This document shows, piece after piece, positions 33,542 through 42,585 of a DNA stretch of 64,000 nt. The DNA is from Nilaparvata lugens (taxonomy: Eukaryota > Arthropoda > Insecta > Hemiptera > Delphacidae): the NCBI RefSeq assembly GCF_014356525.2, contig NC_052505.1, positions 55,342,610 to 55,406,609 on the forward strand, written 5' to 3'. Below the pieces are notes generated by a model. That model saw only the letters and a program-made list of their open reading frames with translations. It did no database searches and was not told the DNA's origin. How positions within the stretch are numbered: position 1 is the stretch's first letter; every line of letters starts with the position of its first letter. The translations under genes and the position numbers were made by a program.

Positions 33542-35322
33542 TCAAATGCCAAATTTGCTAATTTTGCACTTAACAATATTTATGTCAGTTAAAAAAGCAT
33601 TAACATGCTTCACAAAGAGACAAAGAGATTTGCAATTTTTATTAAATTGTTCAATGTCTTTTGAGCTCAAAATGGAGCTATACCTCTCCGGCATGTATAT
33701 GTCCGTCAGTCGAGAAGCTGTCAAATGCACTTTTAATATTACGCGCCGACCATGTTGGTTGGTTATCTGGCGTACCGCCACGATGGGGTACGACGTGTTC
33801 TCCACCAACTGCCGGAGAGGTGTCCACGGTTTCTCTGTGTGATTAATAATCGCGAGCAACTCCTCCGTCTCCACGTCCATCTCGTTCTCCGCTTCCTCCT
33901 CCTCCCGCAAAAGAGGCGTTATGGAGCTGTCCTCATCCACCACACGTTTCTGTTGAAAAAATATTTCATTAGACTCTTATTTGTTTCAGGTTATAAAATC
34001 ATACGAGAGAGGGAGAACTTGTTCAACAGATTCACTATTCAAAACTGAAAGTAAGTAATAACTCGGAAATTCTCCGATTACTTGAACTCAATTCAAATTG
34101 CTAGATAATTGACTCAATTCAAATTGCTAGATAATTGACTCAAAAAATATTTCAGTTCATTACATGTTCATTTTTATCAACAATAATTTTGTTTCACACG
34201 AAATATTATAAACAGTTTATGCATGTGAATGCATGTTTCATAATTCAAATAACAATGTATTATTCGAAATCAATATTTCAGTTCATTACATGTTCATTTT
34301 TATCAACAATAATTTTGTTTCACACGAAATATTATAAACAGTTTATGCATGTGAATGCATTTTTCATAATTCAAATAACAATGTATTATTCGAAATCAAT
34401 ATTTCAGTTCATTACATGTTCATTTTTATCAACAATAATTTTGTTTCACACGAAATATTATAAACAGTTTATGCATGTGAATGCATTTTTCATAATTCAA
34501 ATAACAATGTATTATTCGAAATCAATATTTCAGTTCATTACATGTTCATTTTTATCAACAATAATTTTAATTCACACGAAATATTATAAACAGTTTATGC
34601 ATTATTCGAATCAGTAATTTGATATAGTAAGTAATATAATTGAATTGTTTCATGCAACATATTCGAATTTATTATCGTATTAACATGTTTTGAATTTTTA
34701 TCCAAATTTCAATGCAACCATCATGAGATCGTTGTTCGAATTGTTTTGATAGCACAATTTGATAGCTCAGTCTTCGCTCACAGTATAAGAATCAGTAATG
34801 ACTTGTAATGCACGCAAGAGATTTTATCCATTAGAAATTAGTTTTAAAAATTCGCATTTTATAAAGATTTTGTGTACATTACATGTTAATACAATAATAA
34901 TAATAATAATATTTGTTGAAACTAACCTTTGATTGAGTGAGCACCTCATCCTCCTCTTCGCCGCTGACTTCAGCCTCCTCGAAGGTTAGTTTCCTCTTGG
35001 TCTGCCTCTGCTTGATCTTGTTGCTCAGCGTTGTCAGCACCGCACGCCGCGGCGCCCACGTAGGTGCTGGAGCCAGCCGCTGGATAGGGCTGTCCGGAAT
35101 CACGATCTCCTCACCCCTCTCTCGTTGAACGAAGATTTCCCGTCTCTTCAGGGGTGAGGCGGAGGAGGAGGCAGGGGAGGCAGCGGAGGCGGCAGCAGAG
35201 GTGGCAGCGGCAGCGGAAGAGGCGGCGCAGGACTCGGCAGCTTTGCGCTGCCAGTGGTTTAGCACACGCTGCGGGGGTGGGCTATCCGGCAGGATGTAAG
35301 ATGCTGAAGATGGAGAACTCAT
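33542..35322 (-). CDS. Two-exon Polinton gene; second exon OB-fold/ssDNA-binding-like
   Basis: Exon 1 is 35322-34927 and exon 2 is 33949-33542, joined in phase 0 across a 977-bp intron with donor AAAG|GTTAGT and acceptor TTTTTTCAACAG|AAACG. The start at 35322 is preferred over the in-frame ATG at 35376 because a TATA box at 35385-35392 places transcription start downstream of the latter. Exon 1 encodes a low-complexity Ala/Ser-rich segment with two IxPDSP motifs and acidic ends. Exon 2 encodes a compact domain (QITNQHGRRVILKVHL, DIYMPERYSSIL) resembling small OB-fold-like domains in insect DNA-virus and Polinton proteins. A role as single-strand binding factor is inference. The intron holds a 4x126-bp repeat. 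Confidence 0.6.
33990..34050 (+). other. Candidate non-coding leader exon 2 (rightward)
   Basis: 61 bases without ATG, bounded by acceptor TTGTTTCAG (ending 33989) and donor GAAA|GTAAGT (from 34051). It lies antisense to the intron of the two-exon gene. Inferred from signals only; a third possible leader exon is 35812-36025 (TTTTTCACAG before it, GTAAGTAC after it). Confidence 0.35.
34147..34617. repeat. 126-bp tandem repeat, four copies
   Basis: ATATTTCAGTTCATTACATG starts copies at 34147, 34273, 34399 and 34525. Copies 1-3 are nearly identical and the fourth is shortened. The period is a multiple of three, which explains a long artefactual open frame. It lies inside the intron of the minus-strand two-exon gene. 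Confidence 0.93.
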
Positions 35323-35384
35323 CTTGATGCGTGAAGTCTCTGATGTCTCTGATGTAAATGATAATTTTCCTCTCATCGCTTGTG

Positions 35385-35392
35385 TTTATATA
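35385..35392 (-). promoter_or_regulatory. TATA box of the two-exon gene
   Basis: Minus-strand TATATAAA within GCTATATAAACAC. The first ATG (35376) is only ~9 bases away, so the in-frame ATG at 35322 is the likely start. Confidence 0.55.
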
Positions 35393-35653
35393 GCATACGT
35401 TTCTCTCTCTGTTCCAGACATGTGCGAGCGAGAGCGTGCCACAAGGCGAAAAAAATTCGAATTTCTCCCCCAACAACACGTGCTCCCAGATCGTTATCAG
35501 ATTGTAATATCCCACACACGATCATTTTTCAAATAGCATCCATGTGTTAGAAGACGAAAAAATCTCGTGTAGAACTCAGCATGAGTCTTCACCTGCTAGA
35601 AGCTTAAATCCCCATGTCAACTCACTCTATTTCTAATAAATATTTCACCCCAT

Positions 35654-35812
35654 AGAGGAATAGCATTCTCGATTCAGTTATTAAATATTTCACAACATTT
35701 CAAGATAGAGGAATAGCATTCTTGATTCAGTTATTAAATATTTCACAGCATTTCAACATAGAGGAATAGCATTCTCGATTCAGTTATTAAATATTTCATT
35801 GTTTTTCACAGC
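35654..35812. repeat. 53-bp tandem repeat, three copies
   Basis: AGAGGAATAGCATTCTCGAT starts copies at 35654, 35707 and 35760. The following bases to about 36000 hold further short repeats (GCTATCTACACCTGTAGCC units). No gene is seen from 35540 to 36037. Confidence 0.88.
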
Positions 35813-36037
35813 ATTTTCTCACCTCTCAACTCGAGTTCCGAACCTCATAACCAGTTGAGCTCTCGTCGAGACAACACAGATGAGAGGAATCAATCATAGG
35901 ACGGTATCTACACCTGAGAGGAATCAATCATAGCATAGACCGCTATCTACACCTGTAGCCTGCTATCTACACCTGTAGCCCGCTATCTACACTCGAGGAG
36001 ATTCATGCAGCATCAACCACTACATGTAAGTACATTT

Positions 36038-36523
36038 TTACTTTGATTTTATCCTCTGAGGAGGAAAATAGTCCTCCGAGGACAGGTTTTCTCCTCCGAT
36101 GACTATTTTTCTCCTCCGAGGACTATTTTTCTCCTCCGAGCACAGTTTTTCTCCTCCGAGGAGAAAAAACCTTCTACAATATGGTATATCCGGAACATCC
36201 ATGCCCCGCTCTTCTTTCTCACACTCTTCGTATAAACAAAACGGCAAATGTATTACTTTTTCAAATGGATTTTTCATAATATATTTACAATAGACACATT
36301 GCAGATAGTGATTTTTAAGTAAGAAATAACCATTTCTCGCAAAATACTCTGCTTTATTGGATAATGATGTGCTCCGATTGGAAACTGTGACACAGTGCTC
36401 TGATTGGAAACTGTGCTCCGAGGACAAAAAATTACCCACCGAGGACAATTTTCCTCTTCTCCGAGGACAAAAATTGTCCTCCGTTCTCCTCCTTTGTCCT
36501 CCTGCTCTGTCCTCCTCCTCCAC
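36038..36523 (-). pseudogene. Second BIR-like zinc-motif ORF, flanked by CTCCGAGGAC repeats
   Basis: An open frame of 161 codons beginning at a GTG, with no ATG before the conserved part, so it is a fragment or an internal exon. Residues 56-97 read NKAEYFARNGYF, LQCVYC (Cys76, Cys79), then His92 and Cys96 (VIHLPFC). This matches the BIR-like segment of the 28744-29754 protein: the shared FAR-x-G-x-F and LQCVYC are spaced alike. Both ends of the frame are encoded by short CTCCTCCGAGGAC-type repeats (about 36045-36170 and 36410-36500), which have apparently expanded into or around the domain. An inhibitor-of-apoptosis-like role is inference. Confidence 0.5.
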
Positions 36524-36657
36524 TCGTTTAGCAGGAAAGAAAAAATGAGAGAGGAATCAGGAGAAGGGGTGAGAGGTAAATGTCAACACTCAATGTCACA
36601 ATAATTTTCTTTATTTTTAAATTATTATACATACATCAGAGCATATCTATGCACGAA

Positions 36658-38163
36658 TCAAATACAGAAAGTAACTCTTTCCTTATGTCTACTGAGGTTA
36701 TGCTTTAGAACATCTAGCTTAATTCTAATTTTATAATTCAAATCAATGTTAGTGCTCTCAAATTCTTCCTCTATCCAATAGTTTGAAACATACAATGCTT
36801 CCACATTTTCAAACTGTAGGATATACCGAGTATTGTTTCTATTGTACACTTCTTTTATTGCAATATTGGTTTGTGGCTTCTATCAGAAAACTTGTGTGAT
36901 GACAACCTTGTGACAGACATTGGAAATATTGATTACACTGCTGGGGAAGAACTGTTTGTGCAGGATGACTCAGTGGGAATCAGTGGGAAGCTTTACTTGT
37001 ACTCCAGTCAATTTCTTGGTATTGCTATTACCCCAGTAAACATACTGTAGAAGATCATTATAGACCAAACAACAACTATTTTTTAAATTATCTGTCAGTT
37101 TTCTCCACATTTTAGCCAAGGACACAGAATAAATTGGAGCATTTTGGAAATAATTTCTACTATCATTCAAGAGTGACAAGCTATCTTGAATAGGGTCAAA
37201 GGTTTTGCTATTGGCTCTATTTGTTAAACTATAGTTACAGATTGTAGCTTCCAAACGTGTAATACCATGCATTTTACCTGTAGGAGAGGTGAAAGTTTTC
37301 CCTAATCTTGAATCTGCACACTCAATAAAGTCTACAATATGGTTACCTAACTGCTTATTTACACCAGAGCTTGTTATTTCACATACAAACTTATTATAAA
37401 TTTTCACCCTCGCATTACTATTAACCCAACTCAAACAATCAATCCCAACAGTTTTATTGTTATCTGCCAACACATTATAGTCTTCTTTATATTCTCCTTG
37501 GAAACAAAAACGATGATTCGTAGTTAGAAAATCACACATTCCATTCTTGTTGAATATTCCACCAAAGTCCTGTGTTATGCCCAAGTCTAGTAGATAGAAG
37601 TGTTCTTTCCTCAGCTGGTGCAATAATCTCGGTAGTTCTTCTATCAATGTAGCAATTGGCACATCTGCAAGCTCTACTTTGTATGGTATGCCTACTGGTT
37701 GCTGGTATTTTTGTTTCACTTCGTTGTAATTGTCATTGGGAAGCACTTGTAGAATCTTTTGAGACATATCACTTCCACTGTCCAATAGGTAAGCCAGCTT
37801 TGCTTTGACTGCATGTTTAGCTGACACCATATTAGAGAATTTGCCTCTTAAATATAAGTTGTATGCAGCACATATATCCTTTTTTAGAACAAAACGTGTC
37901 TTATCCATTGCCTCACAATCATCCAAAGCACAGATTTTCACAAGCATCATATTGTCACAAAAAGGTTCTGTAATAGCCACAAGATTTGAGTCATCCTGCA
38001 CAAACAGTTCTTCCCCAGCAGTGTAATCAATATTTGCAATGTCTGTCACAAGGTTGTCATCACACAAGTTTTCTGATAGAAGTCACAAACCAAACCGCTC
38101 ATTGCTAGGCTTGATTCTATTACCACGGAGCATAGGCACATTAAACACCTTAGAAGTATCCAT
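36658..38163 (-). pseudogene. Long unrecognised Polinton gene, broken by a stop and an inverted duplication
   Basis: It starts at the ATG at 38163 downstream of a TATA box. An in-frame TGA at 38085-38083 (codon 27) is followed by 371 open codons in the same frame to 36970. The tail (IKEVYNRNNTRY ... KLDVLKHNLSRH) appears to resume at about 36870-36658, beyond a 107-bp inverted copy of the gene's own 5' end. Conserved-looking blocks: GIDCLSWVNSNARVKIYNKF, GITRLEATI, SCCLVYNDLLQYVYWGN, TKKLTGVQVKLP. The YNK ... RLEAT pattern weakly recalls replication-initiation proteins of the Rep_trans type, but no HUH motif is evident. Its size and position, in an element without polymerase B, make a replication role worth testing; this is not established. 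Confidence 0.55.
36866..36972. repeat. Inverted duplicate of 37987-38093
   Basis: 107 bp, 105 identical to the reverse complement of 37987-38093. The duplicate has TGG (36874-36876) where the gene copy has the TGA stop, and GGAAAT where the gene has GCAAAT. It separates the main body of the long gene from its likely tail. Confidence 0.92.
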
Positions 38164-38215
38164 GTTTATTGCACCGTTGACACTAGCGAACTGAACGAAT
38201 GCAGATCAATGCAGT

Positions 38216-38226
38216 GGTATTTATAG
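38216..38226 (-). promoter_or_regulatory. TATA box of the long leftward gene, in a divergent promoter region
   Basis: Minus-strand CTATAAATACC, with a TTCAGTT arthropod-type initiator about 30 bases downstream (near 38190) and the ATG at 38163. Only 145 bp separate this ATG from the rightward ATG at 38308, so the region may act in both directions. Confidence 0.6.
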
Positions 38227-38307
38227 TAAGATAGTTGAGAAATAAGCTCATACAGAATTATTGAAACAAGATTTGTGGCTAAATATGATTCTGTTTCTTT
38301 AGAAAAA

Positions 38308-38694
38308 ATGGCGAGAATACAAAGTTATCATTGTGAACTAACTGAACTATTGGAGACGCATCAGCAATTATTGGACCAGTCAGCAGAAAAAGGATGGACA
38401 AATCTACAATATTTAACTTTTGTGAGAGACTATGAAAAATTAGGAGTTTGGCATAGTGATAACTATAATCATATTTCAGTTTGTGATTTATACGGTACAT
38501 CATATGATGCTTACAGGGAAAAAGATTTCCCCGATTCATGGAGATGTGTGTGTGCACATCTAAAAGATTCTATCGATAAAATTAAAAAATGTATAACAGA
38601 AAAAAATAAACATTTAACAAAAGAACAATTAAATGAACTTATCTGGAATTTTTTACGAGATTCTGCAGATGAGAATGGGCTAGAACAAGATTGA
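38308..38694 (+). CDS. Small Polinton protein, paralogue A (128 aa)
   Basis: It starts at the ATG at 38308, chosen because no in-frame ATG precedes it and a 3' splice-like site (CTGTTTCTTTAG, ending 38302) lies just before it. The charged helical protein has no recognised domain. It shares order and motifs with the next gene: a Tyr/Cys-rich N-terminal helix, YLTF (35-38) and HISVC (55-59), then an Asp/Lys-rich stretch. The pair looks like a tandem duplication. Function unknown. First of the rightward block. Confidence 0.65.
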   Translation: MARIQSYHCELTELLETHQQLLDQSAEKGWTNLQYLTFVRDYEKLGVWHSDNYNHISVCDLYGTSYDAYREKDFPDSWRCVCAHLKDSIDKIKKCITEKNKHLTKEQLNELIWNFLRDSADENGLEQD

Positions 38695-38724
38695 TAGCAT
38701 ATTATGTTTAATTTCAGATTGGAG

Positions 38725-39138
38725 ATGGATTCAATTTCATTTGATAAGAACTATTTTTCGAATAAAATCGATGAAAAATATAGATGTTGTTATTTCGAAC
38801 TTATTGAGAAAACAATATTAGAATTGAATAATTTCGGAAAAGAAGGACTAACGTTTGAGGAATATTTAACATTTATAAAACCTGGTAAAAGTGAAGAACA
38901 GAAGTCAGAACATATAAGCGTATGTTATATTATAAATAAGAATATAGTTGATAGACATCGAAGATGTGAATTAAAGGAAATTCCTGAATTTTGCTATTGT
39001 AATTCATTAGGTTGGTTGAATATTCAAATGTATTATTTCATTGATGATAGGTTAACAGATAAAAACATTGATAGTGTAAGATTTACATTTGAAATTATGA
39101 AAATGTGTGGCGAATCAGCAATGTTGTACAAACTATAA
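38725..39138 (+). CDS. Small Polinton protein, paralogue B (137 aa)
   Basis: An in-frame ATG at 38704 also exists, but TTTAATTTCAG ending at 38717 looks like a splice acceptor, so 38725 is preferred. It shares YLTF (47-50) and HISVC (63-67) with the gene upstream, with overall weak similarity. Cys/Tyr-rich and acidic. No known family recognised. The separation from paralogue A is 30 bases. Confidence 0.65.
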   Translation: MDSISFDKNYFSNKIDEKYRCCYFELIEKTILELNNFGKEGLTFEEYLTFIKPGKSEEQKSEHISVCYIINKNIVDRHRRCELKEIPEFCYCNSLGWLNIQMYYFIDDRLTDKNIDSVRFTFEIMKMCGESAMLYKL

Positions 39139-39161
39139 CTTTAACTTTTTTTACAGAAATT

Positions 39162-39230
39162 ATGATGAACTCGTTAATTGAGGAGAGAATAAAACTATTA
39201 AATACTGAAAGCTTTGAATGTGAAAATTAA
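39162..39230 (+). CDS. 22-codon ORF after a splice-acceptor-like site
   Basis: ATGATG begins 6 bases after AACTTTTTTTACAG (ending 39156). The product MMNSLIEERIKLLNTESF plus four residues is too short to classify. It may be a truncated third member of the paralogue series or the decayed start of a lost gene. From 39231 to 39500 no gene is seen. Confidence 0.3.
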   Translation: MMNSLIEERIKLLNTESFECEN

Positions 39231-39543
39231 TTGAAATACTTGTAGAGGTTTAAGGAATAAATGTATTAGTTGTAAGTTACAAATAAATGCAAAATTATTA
39301 TAACTATTGACAAAAAATAAATGCTGTATAATGTTTGTCATTCTATGTTGATTTATTGAATTAAACCAAGCTACTCTAGTTGTAAAGCTATATGTAAGTT
39401 AGAATAATATATGAAGGTCGGTTTAGTCTGATTAAGTATGTACACATATAAAATTGATTGAACAGTAGTAAGGAAGTCTTCATACTAACAATTGCTCAGT
39501 ATGTCCCATGACAATCATCCGACACCACTGATTTGACTATATC

Positions 39544-40497
39544 ATGAATATTATTAGATCTAAGTTAGCTTTAGAGCTTCATAGCGTACCGCATGTGAAC
39601 TATCCCACTCGCAAATATGAGTTGAAAAGTGAAAAACACTTGCTTCAAGCCGATCTCATTGAGATGACAAGTTTATCACGTTTTAATAAGGGTTACAAAT
39701 ATATCTTAGCTGTTATTAATTGTTTTTCAAAATTTGCATATTGTGTACCATTAAAAGACAAGGCAAGCCAATCTGTATTTAACGCTCTCGAGCCAATTAT
39801 TTCTAAAAATAAAGGAGTTAAGCTGTTCCAAACAGATCAAGGGACAGAATTCTTTAATTTAAAAGTTAAAGCATTATTAGATAGATATAGTATTAAACAT
39901 TATCATGTTTTTAGTGATAAGAAAGCCTCCATAGTTGAAAGGTTTAATAGAACACTTAAAGCAAAAATTTATAGATATTTAACTGAACATGGAACCAAAA
40001 ACTGGATATCACAACTAGACAGTTTAGTTCGAGATTATAATGCAACAATGCATTCATCCATTAGAATGAAACCTAAAGATGTGGGGAAAAAAGATCGTAA
40101 TCATGTTTTAATGTCATTGAATTCTGCATTCAATAGACGATATAAATTGAAAAATTCAAAACCGAAATTTAAGCTAGGAGATGTTGTACGAATCTCAAAG
40201 AAAAGGGTTCTTTTCGATAAATCTTATAACATAAACTGGAGCGCAGAGTATTTTGTAATTCATTCTATATTTCCTTATCAACCTGTAACGTATAGCTTGC
40301 GAGATCTAAACGGAGAAGTAATTAGTGGTAGGTTTTATGCAGAAGAAATTAAAAAAACACAATTAAATGAATCGGAAAGACAAGTGTATTTGATTGAAAA
40401 AATATTAAAACGTGATAAAAAAGGATTGTTAGTGAAATGGATTGGGTTTTCAACGCCTAGTTATATTAGTAAGGATCAACTATTAGATGAAAAATAA
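39544..40497 (+). CDS. Polinton DDE integrase with C-terminal chromodomain
   Basis: 317 residues, intact. The retroviral-type integrase core carries Asp37 (LQADLIEMTSLS), Asp98 (FQTDQGTEFF) and Glu132 (IVERFNRTLK). A chromodomain-like end follows (about 281-317: VYLIEKILKRDKKGLLVKWI). It joins element ends to target DNA, giving the 6-bp duplication seen here; the chromodomain may guide target choice. It matches the insect and nematode family annotated as transposase-derived F54H12.3. The N-terminal zinc-binding part of longer versions is absent, so the start may be further upstream through splicing: TACTAAC and TTGCTCAG at 39483-39499 form a strong branch point and acceptor. Confidence 0.9.
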   Translation: MNIIRSKLALELHSVPHVNYPTRKYELKSEKHLLQADLIEMTSLSRFNKGYKYILAVINCFSKFAYCVPLKDKASQSVFNALEPIISKNKGVKLFQTDQGTEFFNLKVKALLDRYSIKHYHVFSDKKASIVERFNRTLKAKIYRYLTEHGTKNWISQLDSLVRDYNATMHSSIRMKPKDVGKKDRNHVLMSLNSAFNRRYKLKNSKPKFKLGDVVRISKKRVLFDKSYNINWSAEYFVIHSIFPYQPVTYSLRDLNGEVISGRFYAEEIKKTQLNESERQVYLIEKILKRDKKGLLVKWIGFSTPSYISKDQLLDEK

Positions 40498-40504
40498 TCT
40501 TTTG

Positions 40505-40632
40505 TAATCTATTGTAAATATCATGTTAATTTATTGTAAATAATCTATTGTAAATATCATGTACATTTATTGTAAATAATCTATTGTAAATAGCATGTAC
40601 ATTTATTGTAAATAATCTATTGCAAATACATT
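40505..40632. repeat. 36-bp tandem repeat after the integrase
   Basis: ATCTATTGTAAATA recurs at about 40507, 40543, 40579 and 40615, separated by CATGTACATTTATTGTAAAT. It begins 8 bases after the integrase stop. From here to the ATPase (40633-40953) no gene is seen. Confidence 0.85.
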
Positions 40633-40953
40633 CCATTCAGTGTAAATATGACAAAGATTTGGTGTAAATATAATACGTCTCTTTCAAAAAATGCTTCTCA
40701 GTTTCATTTTAATCTGAAGTTTTATTTGCTAAGGCTCAAGCAACACATGCGTTCTCGTGAAGAGGGTGCGGGAGAGAGAGGGGGAATTGAAGTGAGAAAC
40801 TTCTATCAGTGCATTGAAAGGGGAGAGTGAGAACCTGTCGCTTGCATCCCGATGTGATAAGCTATACACAGCCATGTGGTGTGTAGCGCACAACCTCCTC
40901 CTTGATAACTTACGAAAAATGATTAGTTCCTTATCGGATCGCATGCTGTACAC

Positions 40954-41646
40954 ATGACTAACATGAGTAATATCCCGATAGTAAATTTCGACAATGTTAT
41001 AAGAGAGAAAGAAATGCCAACATGGTGTAAAAATGGTAAGTTATTACCACATAATGCAAGGATCCTTATAATAGGCTCTTCAGGTTGTGGCAAGACCAAT
41101 TTACTATTTAATTTAATTTTTTCAAAGAATGGGTTGAGATTTAAAACTATATACTTGCACACGAAGAGCGAGTATCAAGATAAGTACTTGTTTTTGAGAA
41201 AAGTCTTTTCAAAAATGAAGGGTATTGAATTTCATATAAACAGCAATTCGGAATCTATGATTCACCCCAACAAAATTCAACAATTTTCTCTTGTCATATT
41301 CGATGACTTCCAACTTAATCACGTACCTCAAATAAGAGAATATTTTACCATGGGTCGACATCGTAATATTGACACAGCATATTTAATTCAGAGTTATGGA
41401 GCTACACAGAAACATTTCACTAGGGACAATGCAAATATGATTATAATCTTCAAGATAGATTTATTGAGTCTGAAATTAATTCACAGAGATCATGTTGGAG
41501 CAGATATTTCTTATAAAGATTTCGTTAAATTTTGTCATACAGTTTGGAATCGTAAACCTCATAATTTTCTAACTATTATGACCGAGTGTGGAATTAATAG
41601 CGGCAAGTACCAAGATTCGCTCGATACGTTTCTTACCGTTCAGTAG
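40954..41646 (+). CDS. Genome-packaging ATPase (FtsK/HerA, A32-like)
   Basis: 230 residues, intact. Walker A is GSSGCGKT (41-48) after the strand ARILII. Walker B is LVIFDDF (113-119), followed by HVPQIREYFTMGRHRNID and a sensor-like Gln146 in AYLIQSYGATQKH. This is the family that pumps element DNA into preformed capsids in Polintons, adintoviruses and nucleocytoplasmic large DNA viruses. The alternative internal ATG (residue 4) is possible. A strong splice acceptor is not seen upstream, unlike for its neighbours. It ends 21 bases before the DUF8207-type gene. Confidence 0.9.
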   Translation: MTNMSNIPIVNFDNVIREKEMPTWCKNGKLLPHNARILIIGSSGCGKTNLLFNLIFSKNGLRFKTIYLHTKSEYQDKYLFLRKVFSKMKGIEFHINSNSESMIHPNKIQQFSLVIFDDFQLNHVPQIREYFTMGRHRNIDTAYLIQSYGATQKHFTRDNANMIIIFKIDLLSLKLIHRDHVGADISYKDFVKFCHTVWNRKPHNFLTIMTECGINSGKYQDSLDTFLTVQ

Positions 41647-41667
41647 AGATTAATTCTTTGTGCAGTC

Positions 41668-42578
41668 ATGTTGTCATACAGCAGAAAGCTGAATAGAACG
41701 AACGTTGGTTTAATCGAAAAGATTAAGAAATTGAGAAAAGTAATTAGAGAGAAGCATAAAAGCTTAGTCAATTTTGAAAAGCGATCAGAGGAATATAATA
41801 GGAAAACGCTCTCCCCATTGATAGAGCCCATAATTGAACTGGGAAAAAACAAATTCTCACACTCTGGTGTAAAACCAAAAAAGGAAGAAGTAAAAGAGGA
41901 ACAAGAGAGTATGCAAATTGATGATAATGGAGAGGGGGATGAACAGAGTTATGAGAGTTCAACAGACAATTTTTTAAGCTCGACTAAATTTGAAAACAGT
42001 TTACTTGGTTCTAGCAGAAACGACGATGTGCTGTCACAATATCTAAAAACGTTTCATGCGGAAAAATTGAATAATTCAATCAGTTATGGAATTTCATATA
42101 ATTCTAAAGATGACGTGTATTATATTGGAAATCAGCAAGTAATATTCGATAACGGTTATATAGATATTGATAGTGAAAGATTTCGATTAACACACGGTCT
42201 ACTTGAGTTATTATTCAGTGCGAGACCAAACTCAAATCTTTATAATGAGAGAGATCTGGATAAGTATAAAAAAATCTTAACACTTACAGGTATACATTTA
42301 GATCGAAGAGGCTATGTTAAACGAAATCAGGGAATTAAATCGCAAATGATTCAAAAGTTATTTCCCAGTAAAAAAATTAGTAAAAAGAAGGGTTGGGGTT
42401 ATTGAAATTTGCAAAAAATAATTCTCATGATAGAATTTATCAATACTTTGATAATTTTGACGAATTAGTGGAAAGATTAAATTTACTCTATTCCTCAAAA
42501 GCTAGTGGGAACAGTGGGCATGATGTGGAAATCGCGTCTATAATTGAAGAGCTAAAAGAAGCAAAATTAATTGTTTAG
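41668..42578 (+). pseudogene. DUF8207-type Polinton protein with one frameshift
   Basis: The open frame from 41668 ends at 42405, but the characteristic C-terminal segment (FDELVERLNLLYSSKASGN ... SIIEELKEAKLIV) continues in the -1 frame to 42578. A single-base deletion near 42399 splits the gene. The N-terminal part is a Lys-rich coiled coil, the middle acidic, then the conserved core DDVYYIGNQQVIFD, THGLLELLFSARP, LDKYKKILTLTGIHLDRRG. This domain family recurs in insect Polinton-derived proteins and has no known activity. The ATG lies 3 bases after a TTGTGCAG acceptor-like site. A programmed frameshift is unlikely because no slippery heptamer is present. Confidence 0.75.
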
Positions 42579-42585
42579 TGTCACG

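Noticed and set aside
34135..34617. 160-codon plus-strand frame with a 42-residue repeat
   Set aside because: Translation of four 126-bp DNA repeats whose length is a multiple of three; it lies in the intron of a minus-strand gene.
36040..36500. CRISPR-like spaced CTCCGAGGAC repeats
   Set aside because: Irregular spacing, no unique spacers of constant length, and a eukaryotic element context.
42385..42405. Programmed -1 frameshift in the DUF8207-type gene
   Set aside because: No X-XXY-YYZ slippery heptamer or obvious stem; neighbouring genes also carry point lesions, so decay is simpler.
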